Positions 17,076 to 25,501 of a stretch of DNA of 64,000 nt are shown here, in pieces (the first letter of the stretch is position 1; each line of letters begins with the position of its first letter). Origin of the DNA: DSVZ01 sp964568145. Its GTDB lineage: Bacteria > Verrucomicrobiota > Verrucomicrobiia > Limisphaerales > J093. The position numbers were made by a program, and so were the translations under genes. Where the stretch lies: positions 132,366 to 196,365 of the forward strand of contig CAZMOZ010000007.1 of the NCBI GenBank assembly GCA_964568145.1, given 5' to 3'. The notes under the pieces were generated by a model that saw only the letters and a program-made list of their open reading frames with translations, searched no databases and was not told the DNA's origin.

Positions 17076-19844
17076 TTACGGCGTGCGGACGCGGTAGAAA
17101 CGCATCGGCTCGAACGCGGGCGGCGCGTCGGTGAACTCGCCCCGGATCAAGCCGGTGGCGAGTTCCGTCCACGGGCCGGCCGCGTCCGGAGCGGTCTGCA
17201 CGCTGTAGGTCTGCCCCGCCACCGCGGTCCAGATCAGCCGCACCGAGCCGTTTGCATCCAGGCTGGCCGCGACCGCGCCGACTTCAACCACCGGGGGCGC
17301 GAGCGGCTCGCTCCACCGCCGGCCGTCGTACTGGCGGCCCGGCGTCACGGCCAGCGTGGCCACGTTGGTCTGCGCCATGAAGTCGTGGTCAATCGTCGGG
17401 ACGCGGCTCATCGAACCGCCACTGCTGACCTGGCGCGCGGTGTACACGAGGCGTTCCACCACGCCGCCGACCTGGTTCCGCAATGTGATGGTGTCGCCGT
17501 CGTTGTTCAGCGCCAGTCCCGCGCTGCCTTCGCTGGCGGGAAAGGCCGGCACGTCCAGCGCGGGCGGAAAGCCGTTCAGCGGCCCGCCATAAACGACGAC
17601 CGCGTTGCTCGCCCCAAGCACGAAAGACTCGTAGAAGCGGTGCCGCACCTGCACGGCGTCGGCGATGGACCAGCCCGCGAGGTCCAGGCCGGTGTCGCCG
17701 AGGTTCGCCAGCTCGAGAAACTCGTCATGTGTGCTGGTGTTCACCGCCGGCGGGTCGCGGCGCAACGGATTGAAGTGCGCGGCGCCGGCGTTGCCGGTGG
17801 GATTGGCGAGGTATTCGGTGATGGCCACGCGCTCTTCAACGGCGGTGGGCACATAGACCTTCCAGACCGTGGTGTTGGTGGCGGTGGCGTTCCAAGCAAG
17901 CAGCGTGAGGTCGAACTGCGTGCCTTGATCGGCCGCCCCGGCTGTCATGGTGAACGTGCCGTCCACTTGGGGGCCGACCGGCTCGGTGAAGGCCCACTCC
18001 GCCTGCGACGGCAGACCCGCGGTGACCGGCTGCACGGCGACCCAGTTGCCCAACGGATCGGTCACGGTGATCTGGATGGTGAGTTGCCCGCCACGCCGCA
18101 GGCCCAGTTCGGTGAAGGTGTTGGTGGGCAGGTCGCCGGTCCGGACGAGGTTTTCGAGCCGGTTGGTGAACCGGACCACCGGTGGAATGCTGGCGGCGAT
18201 GATGTCCGCGTAGCGCGTGGGCAGGAGCTGATACCCCGAGTCGCGCGGCGCGCTGGTGTCGTACTGCGCCAGCACGCCGATGACCGCGAACGGGCCGTGG
18301 GGCACAGGCTGGCCGCCGAGGTCCGTCCGGGCGTCCACGCGCAGCGTCAAGGGCGCGCCGGCTTCGTCGGTGACCGTGAGGTTGCCGCTGCCGGGAAAGC
18401 TCGCCAGGCCGGCCGGGTCGCTGAGGGTCACGTTCGTCACGGTGAGCAGCCGGCCTTCCCAGTCCGCCTCGATTGCGGCGGCGCTCAAGACGATGAGTTC
18501 CGTCGGGCTCACCGGCCGCGGCGCGGGCAGGGGGTGGTCGGCGCCCAGCCGCTCGACCTTGTGCGCCGGGTTGGCAAAGTCCGGTTCGAGTTGGAGCAGG
18601 CCGTTGAAGTGGCCCAGCGGCGCGGTGACGCGGACCCGGTCGCCAGCCCGCGGGATGAAGCCGTTCGTTCCGCCGGTCCAGAAGGTGGCGAGGCCGCCGG
18701 TCTCGTCCTGCAGGTAGAAGAGCACGTTGGCCGAGGGGCCGGTGAGGTTGACCCACGTGGTCACGACGCCTTCCACCGTGAACAGCGTGGCGGTGTCCAC
18801 GGGCGTCAAGTCCACCGGATCCAGCAGCGTGCGCAGGTGGGCGATGTTGGTCTCCACCGCGACCGGCGCCTCGGTGACCGTGAGGATTGCCTCGTCACTG
18901 ATGGCCGAGCCGAGATGGTTGCTGACGATGACCCGGTAAGCGCCAGCGTCGGCGGCGGTGACGGGATCGAGCGTCAGGCTCGCGCTGAGGGCGCCGGGCA
19001 GATCGGCCTGGCCGCGCTGCCACTGGAAACTGAGCGGAGGGGTGCCGCTGGCGCTCACGCTGAACGTGGCCGAACCGCCGGCCGTCACGGACTGGCTTTG
19101 GGGTTGTGTGAGGATGCCCGGCGCCTTTTCCTGGGGCACGCCGAACAATTCCTCGAAGCTGGTCGCCACCCGCAGGTCATCCACCACCAGCATGCCCATG
19201 CCGTTGCCGGAATTCAGCGACTGGCGGAACGCGAACGCGGCGATGCTGAGCGGCGGCCCGTCATCGCTGGCGGTCACTGCGGGATCGGTCTCCGCCGTGG
19301 CGTTCACCCAGAGCGTGCTGGCGGCGGAGGCGACGTCGTAGCGCAGGACCACCACAAGCGGTGTGTCCAGGTCGAGGTCGGTTTCCAGCAGCGCGCTGGG
19401 GGAGTTCGCCGACTCGGAAATGCCCAGCCGGAACCTGCCCTCCGCCGCGCCGGTCACGCTGGCGAAAACCCTGCCGCGAAAGCCGGTGTTGGAGTTGTCC
19501 TTGAAATGCGCGAAGAACGTCCCGTTGCCACCGGGCAGCGCGCTGAACCGCGCCGTGAACTTTACGTAGAGCACCGTGGCGCCGGCCACTGCGTACGGTC
19601 CGCCGGCCAGCGCGGCGTTCACGTCCTGGGCTTGTGACTGGCTGAGGGTGATCGCCTCCGAAGTGACCGTCACCGGTCCGGACGTTCCGCTGTGGCTCGA
19701 CCATTTTCCGGCCGAGACTTCGACCAGCGGTCCGTCGGGATAGCCGAACGGTTCATCGAGGACGACGTCGGCCTGCAGGCGCGGACCGGCGGCCGCCAAC
19801 AGGGCGGCGGTGAGGGACAACAATGAGTTTGCGGGGATCTTCAT
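17076..19844 (-). CDS. Secreted Ig-like and lamin-tail-domain protein
   Basis: 922 aa from the ATG at 19844. The signal peptide is NSLLSLTAALLAAAGPRLQA. Residues about 26-230 look like a laminin-G/concanavalin sandwich (DEPFGYPDGPL...VLYVKFTARF). An immunoglobulin-like domain follows at about 237-320 (SQSVTAGGSATFSVSASGTPPLSFQWQ). Residues about 330-540 look like an OB-fold domain (VEGVVTTWVN, YLQDETGG). A lamin-tail domain occupies about 665-800 (AITEYLANP, DEFLELANLGDTGLDLAGW). The end AGPWTELATG...FYRVRTP is a sorting-like tail typical of these proteins. It is probably a cell-surface or extracellular-nuclease-associated scaffold, but no nuclease motif is seen. Confidence 0.7.
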   Translation of the reverse strand: MKIPANSLLSLTAALLAAAGPRLQADVVLDEPFGYPDGPLVEVSAGKWSSHSGTSGPVTVTSEAITLSQSQAQDVNAALAGGPYAVAGATVLYVKFTARFSALPGGNGTFFAHFKDNSNTGFRGRVFASVTGAAEGRFRLGISESANSPSALLETDLDLDTPLVVVLRYDVASAASTLWVNATAETDPAVTASDDGPPLSIAAFAFRQSLNSGNGMGMLVVDDLRVATSFEELFGVPQEKAPGILTQPQSQSVTAGGSATFSVSASGTPPLSFQWQRGQADLPGALSASLTLDPVTAADAGAYRVIVSNHLGSAISDEAILTVTEAPVAVETNIAHLRTLLDPVDLTPVDTATLFTVEGVVTTWVNLTGPSANVLFYLQDETGGLATFWTGGTNGFIPRAGDRVRVTAPLGHFNGLLQLEPDFANPAHKVERLGADHPLPAPRPVSPTELIVLSAAAIEADWEGRLLTVTNVTLSDPAGLASFPGSGNLTVTDEAGAPLTLRVDARTDLGGQPVPHGPFAVIGVLAQYDTSAPRDSGYQLLPTRYADIIAASIPPVVRFTNRLENLVRTGDLPTNTFTELGLRRGGQLTIQITVTDPLGNWVAVQPVTAGLPSQAEWAFTEPVGPQVDGTFTMTAGAADQGTQFDLTLLAWNATATNTTVWKVYVPTAVEERVAITEYLANPTGNAGAAHFNPLRRDPPAVNTSTHDEFLELANLGDTGLDLAGWSIADAVQVRHRFYESFVLGASNAVVVYGGPLNGFPPALDVPAFPASEGSAGLALNNDGDTITLRNQVGGVVERLVYTARQVSSGGSMSRVPTIDHDFMAQTNVATLAVTPGRQYDGRRWSEPLAPPVVEVGAVAASLDANGSVRLIWTAVAGQTYSVQTAPDAAGPWTELATGLIRGEFTDAPPAFEPMRFYRVRTP

Positions 19845-20183
19845 GGCAGTCTTAATGGTTTGTGTTTTGGTTCTTGCCAGACAGCGGAATTGAAAAATTC
19901 GGGCGGGGTCGCCGTGCCGCTTTGCAGGGCGACGAAAAAGAAAAAACGGATGTCGGACGCTGGATGCCAGAGGTTGGACTGGCCTCGCCGCAGGTGGGTG
20001 GCTCAAACTCGATGCTGAGGCTCGCGTCCACAAGCGAATCACTCGAAGCAAAGCTGCGGCTAGTCCGACGCGCCGGCCGGTGGGGGAAACGTGGAATCGT
20101 CCGCATGAATCCCTTTTGTCCCGTGGTGTTGACGTGGACGGTAGATCAGGCCGGCGGCTGCGCGCAAGCTTTCTCTGCGCGGG

Positions 20184-20522
20184 GGCGCATCTCACTTTTG
20201 TGCGGGCGGTGGAAACGGCCGGAAGTTCCGGGTTGCGCGCCGGAGTGGAATGGGCGCGCGGCTTCCCGCCGGCGGGGGCAGGTCGCCCCTCGCTGAGGGG
20301 CGACGGGTCCCGGCCCTCAAGCCAGGAGCCGGCTGCCCGATGCCGGAGCCCCGCCCACTACCCACCACCCCTTTATGAGCTTCTGAGTTTGGGCTTTCTC
20401 GCCAGGTCCACCCGGCTGGAAGCCAGCCGCCAAGGGAGGGGTGGGGCGCCCCTTGCCGAGGGGCGACGGGTCCGGCCCCTACCGGGCAGGCAATCCTGCC
20501 GGCACGAAATTGAGATGCGGCC
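20184..20522. mobile_element. Rep-C element, copy 1 (MITE-like, carries two Rep-B hairpins)
   Basis: 339 bp with imperfect terminal inverted repeats: GGCGCATCTCACTTTTGTGC on the left and the complement of GGCCGCATCTCAATTTCGTG on the right. Inside are two Rep-B type double hairpins (20281-20337 and about 20445-20490), suggesting that one element landed in another or that the family is composite. It encodes no protein. The rest of the 19845-20587 gap (19845-20183) shows no gene. Confidence 0.65.
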
Positions 20523-20553
20523 GACGCGCCCGGCGGGCGGGTGGTCTTTGCGG

Positions 20554-20581
20554 TTTACAGGCTGGGGTGGGTTGTTAGGCT
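20554..20581 (+). promoter_or_regulatory. Candidate leaderless promoter for the DUF1232 gene
   Basis: TTTACA at 20554-20559, a 16-nt spacer, and TAGGCT at 20576-20581. The ATG follows after 6 nt, so transcription would start at or next to the start codon. Confidence 0.55.
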
Positions 20582-20587
20582 GCCGCC

Positions 20588-20992
20588 ATGCCAGAAATCG
20601 TTGATTATGTGAATCGCGGTGCGGCCCAGATCACCCCCCTCGTGGTGGACACATTGTTGCGCAAGCTGCCCTTGTGGAAAGCCGAGTTCGCCCAGATCAA
20701 CGAACCCAAATTCCCGCACCTGGTGGGCCAGCTTGAATTCCTCGCCAACGTGGTCGAGGACGCGGCCGAGGGCGCCTACAAGGAGCTGCCTTACGTGGCG
20801 CTGGCGGGCGCCGTCTTCGCCCTCATTTACGCCCACAGCAAGGTGGACCTCATTCCGGACATGGTGAAGGACCTCGGGCGGGCGGACGACTCGAGCGTGG
20901 TGCGGGCCGTGTTGATCCAGCACGAAAAAGACTTTGCGAAGTACGCCGGCGCCCAGGGCCTGGACTGGGCGCGGATCACCAGCAAGCCATGA
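20588..20992 (+). CDS. DUF1232 (YkvA-like) protein
   Basis: 134 aa. The segment YVALAGAVFALIYAHSKVDLIPDMVKDLGRADDSSVV is the DUF1232 signature: a hydrophobic helix, then Y...VDLIPD and a short acidic loop. The family is widespread and of unknown function. It may be a small membrane-associated protein, although only one hydrophobic helix is seen. Its stop overlaps the next start by 4 nt (ATGA at 20989-20992), so it opens a four-gene translationally coupled unit leading to lspA and miaA. The start is supported by the promoter spacing described for 20554-20581. Confidence 0.8.
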   Translation: MPEIVDYVNRGAAQITPLVVDTLLRKLPLWKAEFAQINEPKFPHLVGQLEFLANVVEDAAEGAYKELPYVALAGAVFALIYAHSKVDLIPDMVKDLGRADDSSVVRAVLIQHEKDFAKYAGAQGLDWARITSKP

Positions 20993-22464
20993 CCCGGGCC
21001 ACGCTCTGCCTGCTGCGTCCACCCGGCGCAGCCGGAGCCGCCGTGCCCGCCCCGCCCGCGGCCCCCCGCCGGCCGGTGCTGAGCACGCACGAGAAAGCCA
21101 TCCAGATCAACCTCGACGCCTCCAGCTACGGCACCTTTGCCGAGATCGGAGCCGGCCAGGAGGTGGCCCGCTGGTTTTTCCGCGTGGGCGGCGCCGCCGG
21201 CACCGTGGCCAAGAGCATCTCGGCCTACGACATGACGGTGAGCGACGCGATCTACGGCCCCACCGACCGGTACGTGAGCCGGCAGCGGTTGCAGAAGATG
21301 CTCGATCACGAGTACGAGCTGATGCACGAGCGGCTCGAGGGGCGGCGCGGCGCCGGCACGCGGTTCTTTGTGTTCGCGGACACCGTGGCCGCCCGGAGCT
21401 ACAGCCGGAACGATGATTGCCACGGCTGGCTGGGCTTCCGCTTCCAGCGCCGCCCGCTCGCGCCGCCTGCGGACATCCTCCTGCACGTGCAGATGCACGA
21501 CCGGGAAAACCTCCAGCAACAGGAGGCGCTGGGCATCCTGGGCGTGAACCTCGTCTATGCCGGCCTGTACCTGGCCGACGAACCGGAGACGGCCATCCAG
21601 TCCCTCATGGACAACCTCACCCGCGACCGGGTCGAGGTGGACCTGGTCAAGTTCTCGGGGCCGGACTTTGCCGCGGTGGACAACCGCCTCGCGGCGCTGC
21701 AACTCGTGGCCCACGAACTGACCGACGCCGCGCTCTTCACCGCCCGGGGCGAGGTGGTGCAGGCGGGGGAGATGCTTTACAAAAAGCCGATTCTCGTGGC
21801 CCGCGGCAGTTTCCGGCCGGTCACGCGCGCCACCGTGGACATGCTCGAATGCGCCCGGGCCCAGTTCCTGAACGAGCCGCCGGTCCAGGGCGAAAAGGTG
21901 GCCATCCTCATGGAGATGACGCTGAAAAACCTGGCCGAGGGCGGCGTCATCGAGCACCGAGATTTCCTCGATCGCGTGGACACGCTGGCCGCGCTGGGCC
22001 GGGACGTGCTGATCTCCGACTACGGCGAGTTCCACCGCCTGGCCGGCTACCTGTTCCGCTACACCCGCAAGATGATCGGGCTGGTGATGGGCCTGCCCAC
22101 GCTCCAGGAACTTTTCGAGGAGAAATACTACACCGACCTGGACGGCGGCATCCTCGAGTCCTTCGGCCGCCTGTTCAAAAACGACCTCAAGCTGTACGTG
22201 TACCCGTTCAAGGACCCGTTGACCGGCGAGGTGGAAACCGCCGACCAGCTCCGCGTCGCGCCGCATCTCCGCCACCTGTACGCCTACCTCAAGGAACGCG
22301 GTTGCATCCAGCCGCTGCAGGATTACTCGCCGGACTGCCTGCCCATCTTCGCCAACGAAGTCCTGGCCCGCATCCGCTCCGGCGACCACCGCTGGGAGAC
22401 CCAGGTGCCGCCCGAAGTCGCCCGCCTCATCAAGGAACGCCGCCTGTTCGGCTACGTGGATTGA
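20989..22464 (+). CDS. Conserved protein of unknown function
   Basis: 491 aa, soluble, with a proline/alanine-rich N-terminus (residues 1-30) that is probably disordered. The core begins at about residue 40 with ASSYGTFAEIGAGQEVARWFF and GGAAGTVAKSISAYDMTVSDAIYG, followed by RFFVFADTVAARSY and NDDCHGWLGFRFQ. I recognise this as a conserved bacterial family, but I know no verified function and its database names are unreliable. No signal peptide or membrane helix is seen. The 4-nt overlap with the upstream gene and the 3-nt gap to lspA place it firmly in the same operon. Confidence 0.6.
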   Translation: MTRATLCLLRPPGAAGAAVPAPPAAPRRPVLSTHEKAIQINLDASSYGTFAEIGAGQEVARWFFRVGGAAGTVAKSISAYDMTVSDAIYGPTDRYVSRQRLQKMLDHEYELMHERLEGRRGAGTRFFVFADTVAARSYSRNDDCHGWLGFRFQRRPLAPPADILLHVQMHDRENLQQQEALGILGVNLVYAGLYLADEPETAIQSLMDNLTRDRVEVDLVKFSGPDFAAVDNRLAALQLVAHELTDAALFTARGEVVQAGEMLYKKPILVARGSFRPVTRATVDMLECARAQFLNEPPVQGEKVAILMEMTLKNLAEGGVIEHRDFLDRVDTLAALGRDVLISDYGEFHRLAGYLFRYTRKMIGLVMGLPTLQELFEEKYYTDLDGGILESFGRLFKNDLKLYVYPFKDPLTGEVETADQLRVAPHLRHLYAYLKERGCIQPLQDYSPDCLPIFANEVLARIRSGDHRWETQVPPEVARLIKERRLFGYVD

Positions 22465-22467
22465 CCC

Positions 22468-22989
22468 ATGCCCCTCGCCCCCGAAGAACGCAGAATTCTG
22501 GGCGTCACCGCCGCCGTTTACATCACCGATCAGCTCAGCAAGCTGGCCGTGCTCCGGTTCATCGGCGAATGGGAGCAGCGCGTGGTCATCGAAGGCTTCT
22601 TCAAGTTCGTCCACTGGGGCAACACCGGCGCGGCGTGGAGCCTGTTCTCCGGCAACAACGGCCTGCTGGCGCTGGTCTCCGTGGTCGCCCTGCTCGTCCT
22701 GCTGCTCACGCGCGACCGCTTCGAGCCGCACACGCTCAACGGCCAGGTCGCGCTGGGCCTGATCTTCGGCGGCATCCTGGGCAACCTGACCGACCGCCTC
22801 CGCGTCGGGCACGTCATTGACTTCATCCGGTTCTACCTCGAACGGCGCGGCGACGGTGCCGAGGTGGGCTTCCCCGCCTTCAACGTCGCCGACAGCGCCA
22901 TCTGCGTGGGCGTGGGACTGCTCTTCCTGCGCTCGCTGCGCGGCGAAACGCGGTCACCGCGCCCCGCCACCGTGTCCGGCAAGGCGTGA
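22468..22989 (+). CDS. lspA: Lipoprotein signal peptidase (signal peptidase II)
   Basis: 173 aa, four transmembrane helices. This aspartyl protease removes the signal peptide from diacylated prolipoproteins in the inner membrane. The family motifs are present: DQLSKLAV in helix 1, NTGAAWSLF, GGILGNLTDRL with the first catalytic Asp, and PAFNVADSAICVGV with the second. A charged loop (ERRGDGAEVG) is inserted between the two aspartate motifs. It is of normal length with a short basic tail. Its TGA stop overlaps the miaA ATG in the pentamer TGATG. Confidence 0.94.
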   Translation: MPLAPEERRILGVTAAVYITDQLSKLAVLRFIGEWEQRVVIEGFFKFVHWGNTGAAWSLFSGNNGLLALVSVVALLVLLLTRDRFEPHTLNGQVALGLIFGGILGNLTDRLRVGHVIDFIRFYLERRGDGAEVGFPAFNVADSAICVGVGLLFLRSLRGETRSPRPATVSGKA

Positions 22990-23915
22990 TGCCCGCACCC
23001 GGCAAGGCCGTGTTCCTGACCGGGCCGACCGCCGTCGGCAAATCCGCCGTGGCGCTCGCGCTGGCCGAGGCGCTCCCCGGCGAAATCGTCTCGGTGGACT
23101 CGATGCAGGTCTATCGCGGGCTGGACTTGGGCACCGCCAAGCCCACCGCCGCGGACCGCGCCCGCGTGCCGCATCACCTGCTCGACGTCGTCGGCCTCGA
23201 CCAGCCGTTCACGGCGGCGGATTTCGTGCGGCGGGCCCAGGCCGCGGTGCTGGAGATCCACAGCCGGCGGCGCGTGCCGGTCTTTTGCGGCGGCACCGGA
23301 TTGTACTTCAAGGCCTGGCTCGCCGGGCTGGGCGGGGCGCCGGCGCCGGACCCGGCCTTGCGCGCCGAACTGGAAGCCGCCCCGCTGGCCGAACTGCTGC
23401 GCGAGTTGCAGGCGGGCGACCCGGAGACTTACGCGCGCATTGACCGCGCCAACCCGCGGCGGGTGGTCCGGGCCGTGGAGGTGCTGCGACTGAGCGGCCG
23501 GCCGTTTGGCGCGCAACGCGCCGCCTGGTCCGCGACCGCACTGGGTGGTCAAAGCGAAGTGGTGTTCGGGCTGCGGCGAAACCCGGAGGACCTGCGCGCG
23601 CGGATTGACGCGCGCGTGGCCGCGATGTTCGCCGCCGGGCTGGTCGGGGAAACGCGGCACCTGCTCGAGCGCGGCCTGGCGTCCAACCGCACCGCCCTCC
23701 AGGCCATCGGCTACCGCCAGGTGGTGGAACACCTGCGCGGCGAGCGCGACCTGGCGGAGACCCTCGCACTGGTGCGGCGGAAGACCTGGCAGTTTGCCCG
23801 CCGGCAGATGACCTGGTGCCGGCACCAGCTCCCGATGCGCTGGATGGACGTGCCAACGGGCGAGCCGCCGGAAGTCACGGCGCGGCGGATTCTGGAGGCG
23901 TCGAAGGCGGACTGA
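22989..23915 (+). CDS. miaA: tRNA dimethylallyltransferase
   Basis: 308 aa from the ATG at 22989; a GTG one codon earlier is also open. MiaA transfers a dimethylallyl group to N6 of A37 in tRNAs that read codons starting with U. The Walker A loop GPTAVGKS is at about residues 12-19. DSMQVYRGLDLGTAKP and PHHLLDV follow, and later the GGTGLYFKAW segment. The C-terminal R-x-x-x-TWQFARRQMTWCRHQ tRNA-binding helix is intact. It is the last gene of the operon that starts at 20588. A decayed toxin-antitoxin remnant lies convergent to it. Confidence 0.95.
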   Translation: MPAPGKAVFLTGPTAVGKSAVALALAEALPGEIVSVDSMQVYRGLDLGTAKPTAADRARVPHHLLDVVGLDQPFTAADFVRRAQAAVLEIHSRRRVPVFCGGTGLYFKAWLAGLGGAPAPDPALRAELEAAPLAELLRELQAGDPETYARIDRANPRRVVRAVEVLRLSGRPFGAQRAAWSATALGGQSEVVFGLRRNPEDLRARIDARVAAMFAAGLVGETRHLLERGLASNRTALQAIGYRQVVEHLRGERDLAETLALVRRKTWQFARRQMTWCRHQLPMRWMDVPTGEPPEVTARRILEASKAD

Positions 23916-23944
23916 AGCGGTGAGTCGGATTGGATTGCGAACCT

Positions 23945-24004
23945 GGCCGCCACGCCGCTGGTGAACGGGATTTCCACGAGCCAGAACTCACCGGCCCGGG
24001 GCAT
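23945..24004 (-). pseudogene. Truncated MazF/PemK-like toxin stub
   Basis: Only about 20 codons keep toxin character: MPRAGEFWLVEIPFTSG, the N-terminal strand-loop-strand of PemK/MazF-like toxins (RGEVWLVD..P type). The frame then runs into unrelated sequence next to the miaA stop. It overlaps the end of the antitoxin-like gene by 17 nt, the usual antitoxin-toxin arrangement. The rest of the toxin (about 90 residues) is absent, so this is a deletion remnant. Confidence 0.5.
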
Positions 24005-24197
24005 CGTCGTAAAGGCCCTCGACCCCCGGGGCGTGGCTGTTCAGAAACGCGCGGTGATCACGGAAAACGCCGCGCGGCGCGTCCAGCGATCCGGGCCACA
24101 GGCTCGCCTGCCGTTGCGCCATCCATTCCGACAACCGGATGAACTCCTCCGGGTCCAGCTTTTCGATTTCGCGCTCGGTGTCTGCGAGCGTGCTCAT
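23988..24197 (-). CDS. Antitoxin-like small protein, orphaned
   Basis: 69 aa. MSTLADTEREIEKLDPEEFIRLSEWMAQRQ is the helical pattern of small antitoxin-like proteins (ADIEAAIEKLSPEE..L type) that precede PemK/MazF-like toxins. Helical throughout, acidic N-terminal half. The overlapping toxin frame on the same strand is reduced to about 20 codons, so this gene has lost its partner and may be decaying. Whether it is still expressed is unknown. Confidence 0.5.
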   Translation of the reverse strand: MSTLADTEREIEKLDPEEFIRLSEWMAQRQASLWPGSLDAPRGVFRDHRAFLNSHAPGVEGLYDDAPGR

Positions 24198-24312
24198 GCC
24201 GGAAGGGTGGCCACCGGTTTCCCGGCCGGCAAGCTGGGGTGGACGGTACCGTCGCCGTTACGCCGCGCATACTGGGAGCGCCGGCATCCCTGCCGGCCGC
24301 TGGAACCCGGCG

Positions 24313-24482
24313 GACGCGTCTCACTTTTTGCGGCCTGTGGGTAATGCCAGACGCTGCCGGGGGTGGCGGCGGCCATCCTTGGCCGCCGTGGAGGGCGGCA
24401 TCTTGCCGCCCGGAATCTACGACGGTAAACGCCGCCCGGAGGGTGCCGCCCGCTCCCCCCCACCGGGCTGGAAGCCGGCCGC
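24313..24482. repeat. Rep-C element, copy 2 (right end missing)
   Basis: Starts with GCGTCTCACTTTTTGCGGCC and continues like the copy at 26490: GGCGGCGGCCATCC...GGCCGCCG, then GGGCGGCATCTTGCCGCCCG, then CACCGGGCTGGAAGCCGG. The far terminal repeat is absent; the element stops about 10 nt before the stop codon of the convergent pseudopilin gene. Confidence 0.6.
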
Positions 24483-24491
24483 CCCGCCCAC

Positions 24492-25346
24492 TCACTCCGG
24501 CCGGGCGACCGGCACCGAGCCGCGCCCGGCGATCCATTTGCGGTCGCGGTTTTCATACAGCCAGAGGGTGATGTGGTTGGGCAGCCAGTTCGTGCGGGCC
24601 AGCGCCACCGTTTCCGCCTCGATCCACTTCCGGCTCTCGACGTGGCCGTCCGCAAACCCCACCACGCCTTGCGCCGCGTGCGACGCCGCCGGCAGATGCA
24701 GGAAGCAGCCGTCGAACCCGCCCAAGCCCACCAGGAACGCGGGCATGCACACGTGGCCGGGCGCGGTGTCCGCGAAGCTCAGGAGCCGGCTGGGGCTGGC
24801 CAGCGCGAGGTCGGCGGTGGTGGCGAAGTTCACGAAGCTCTGGCTGTTGAACGAGCCGATGCCGGGCAGCCAGCCCAGATAGGCGTTGAGCGCATAGCTG
24901 CGCACGTGCGGGTACAGGCGCCCGCCGAGCTCCACCTGGCCGCGGTCGCTCGGGCATTTGTACACCTCGACGGCGGGCAGGTACGGCGCGAAGGCTGCCA
25001 GCGCCGGGTCCACGAGGTAGGCGCGGTTGGTGAAGGCTTCGGGATGCAGGTGCTCCATGCCGGACACCCAGAGTTTTTCGCCGCTCAGCAGGTTCGGCGT
25101 GCCGTAGCCGTTCAACGGGAGCGCCTCGCGGTGGTCGCCCGGGTACATGGCCCAAGCGAGGTTCAACTGCCGCAGGTTGCCGGCGCACTGGATGCGCCGC
25201 GCCTTCTCCTTCGCCTGCGACAACGCCGGCAGCAACAGCCCGGCGATGATCGCGATGATGGCGATGACCACCAGCAGCTCGATGAGCGTGAAGCCGCGGA
25301 GGAACCACGTCAGCCGCCTCGGCGCGGGCAACTGGGCCGGTTTCAT
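24492..25346 (-). CDS. Pseudopilin with H-X9-DG-type domain
   Basis: 284 aa. A short basic leader is followed by the prepilin site and stem RGFTLIELLVVIAIIAIIAGLLLPAL. Cleavage before the Phe and methylation by a prepilin peptidase are expected. The C-terminal region contains GVVGFADGHVESRKW, the H-X9-DG-like end typical of the expanded pseudopilin families in Verrucomicrobia and Planctomycetes. Such proteins are thought to form short pseudopili or surface assemblies; the target is unknown. It is a solitary gene without secretion genes nearby. A TTGACA box with 6-nt spacing from the -10 to the ATG supports this start. Confidence 0.88.
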   Translation of the reverse strand: MKPAQLPAPRRLTWFLRGFTLIELLVVIAIIAIIAGLLLPALSQAKEKARRIQCAGNLRQLNLAWAMYPGDHREALPLNGYGTPNLLSGEKLWVSGMEHLHPEAFTNRAYLVDPALAAFAPYLPAVEVYKCPSDRGQVELGGRLYPHVRSYALNAYLGWLPGIGSFNSQSFVNFATTADLALASPSRLLSFADTAPGHVCMPAFLVGLGGFDGCFLHLPAASHAAQGVVGFADGHVESRKWIEAETVALARTNWLPNHITLWLYENRDRKWIAGRGSVPVARPE

Positions 25347-25352
25347 GGCACA

Positions 25353-25381
25353 CTCATCGGTCCGTTCCGCCAGCGTGTCAA
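25353..25381 (-). promoter_or_regulatory. Candidate leaderless promoter for the pseudopilin gene
   Basis: On the minus strand: perfect TTGACA (25376-25381), 17-nt spacer, weak -10 GATGAG (25353-25358), then 6 nt to the ATG at 25346. Confidence 0.5.
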
Positions 25382-25410
25382 TGGGCGTTTGCCGGCACAG
25401 GTGATGGCGG

Positions 25411-25500
25411 ACCCAAGTCCGAAATCCGAAATCCGAAGCGCGAAGTGAGCAACCTCAATCCTCGCTCCCCGCTTCGGGCATCCGGCATCCGCCTTCCTCG
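25411..25500. repeat. Short direct-repeat patch (CCGAAAT and GGCATCC iterations)
   Basis: Contains tandem TCCGAAATCCGAAATCCGAA near one end and GGGCATCCGGCATCCGCC near the other. The region at 61653-61760 has the same two motifs in inverted order (GGAATGCGGAATGCGG and GGATGCCGGATGCCGG), so these look like two copies of one element. Confidence 0.4.
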
Positions 25501-25501
25501 C

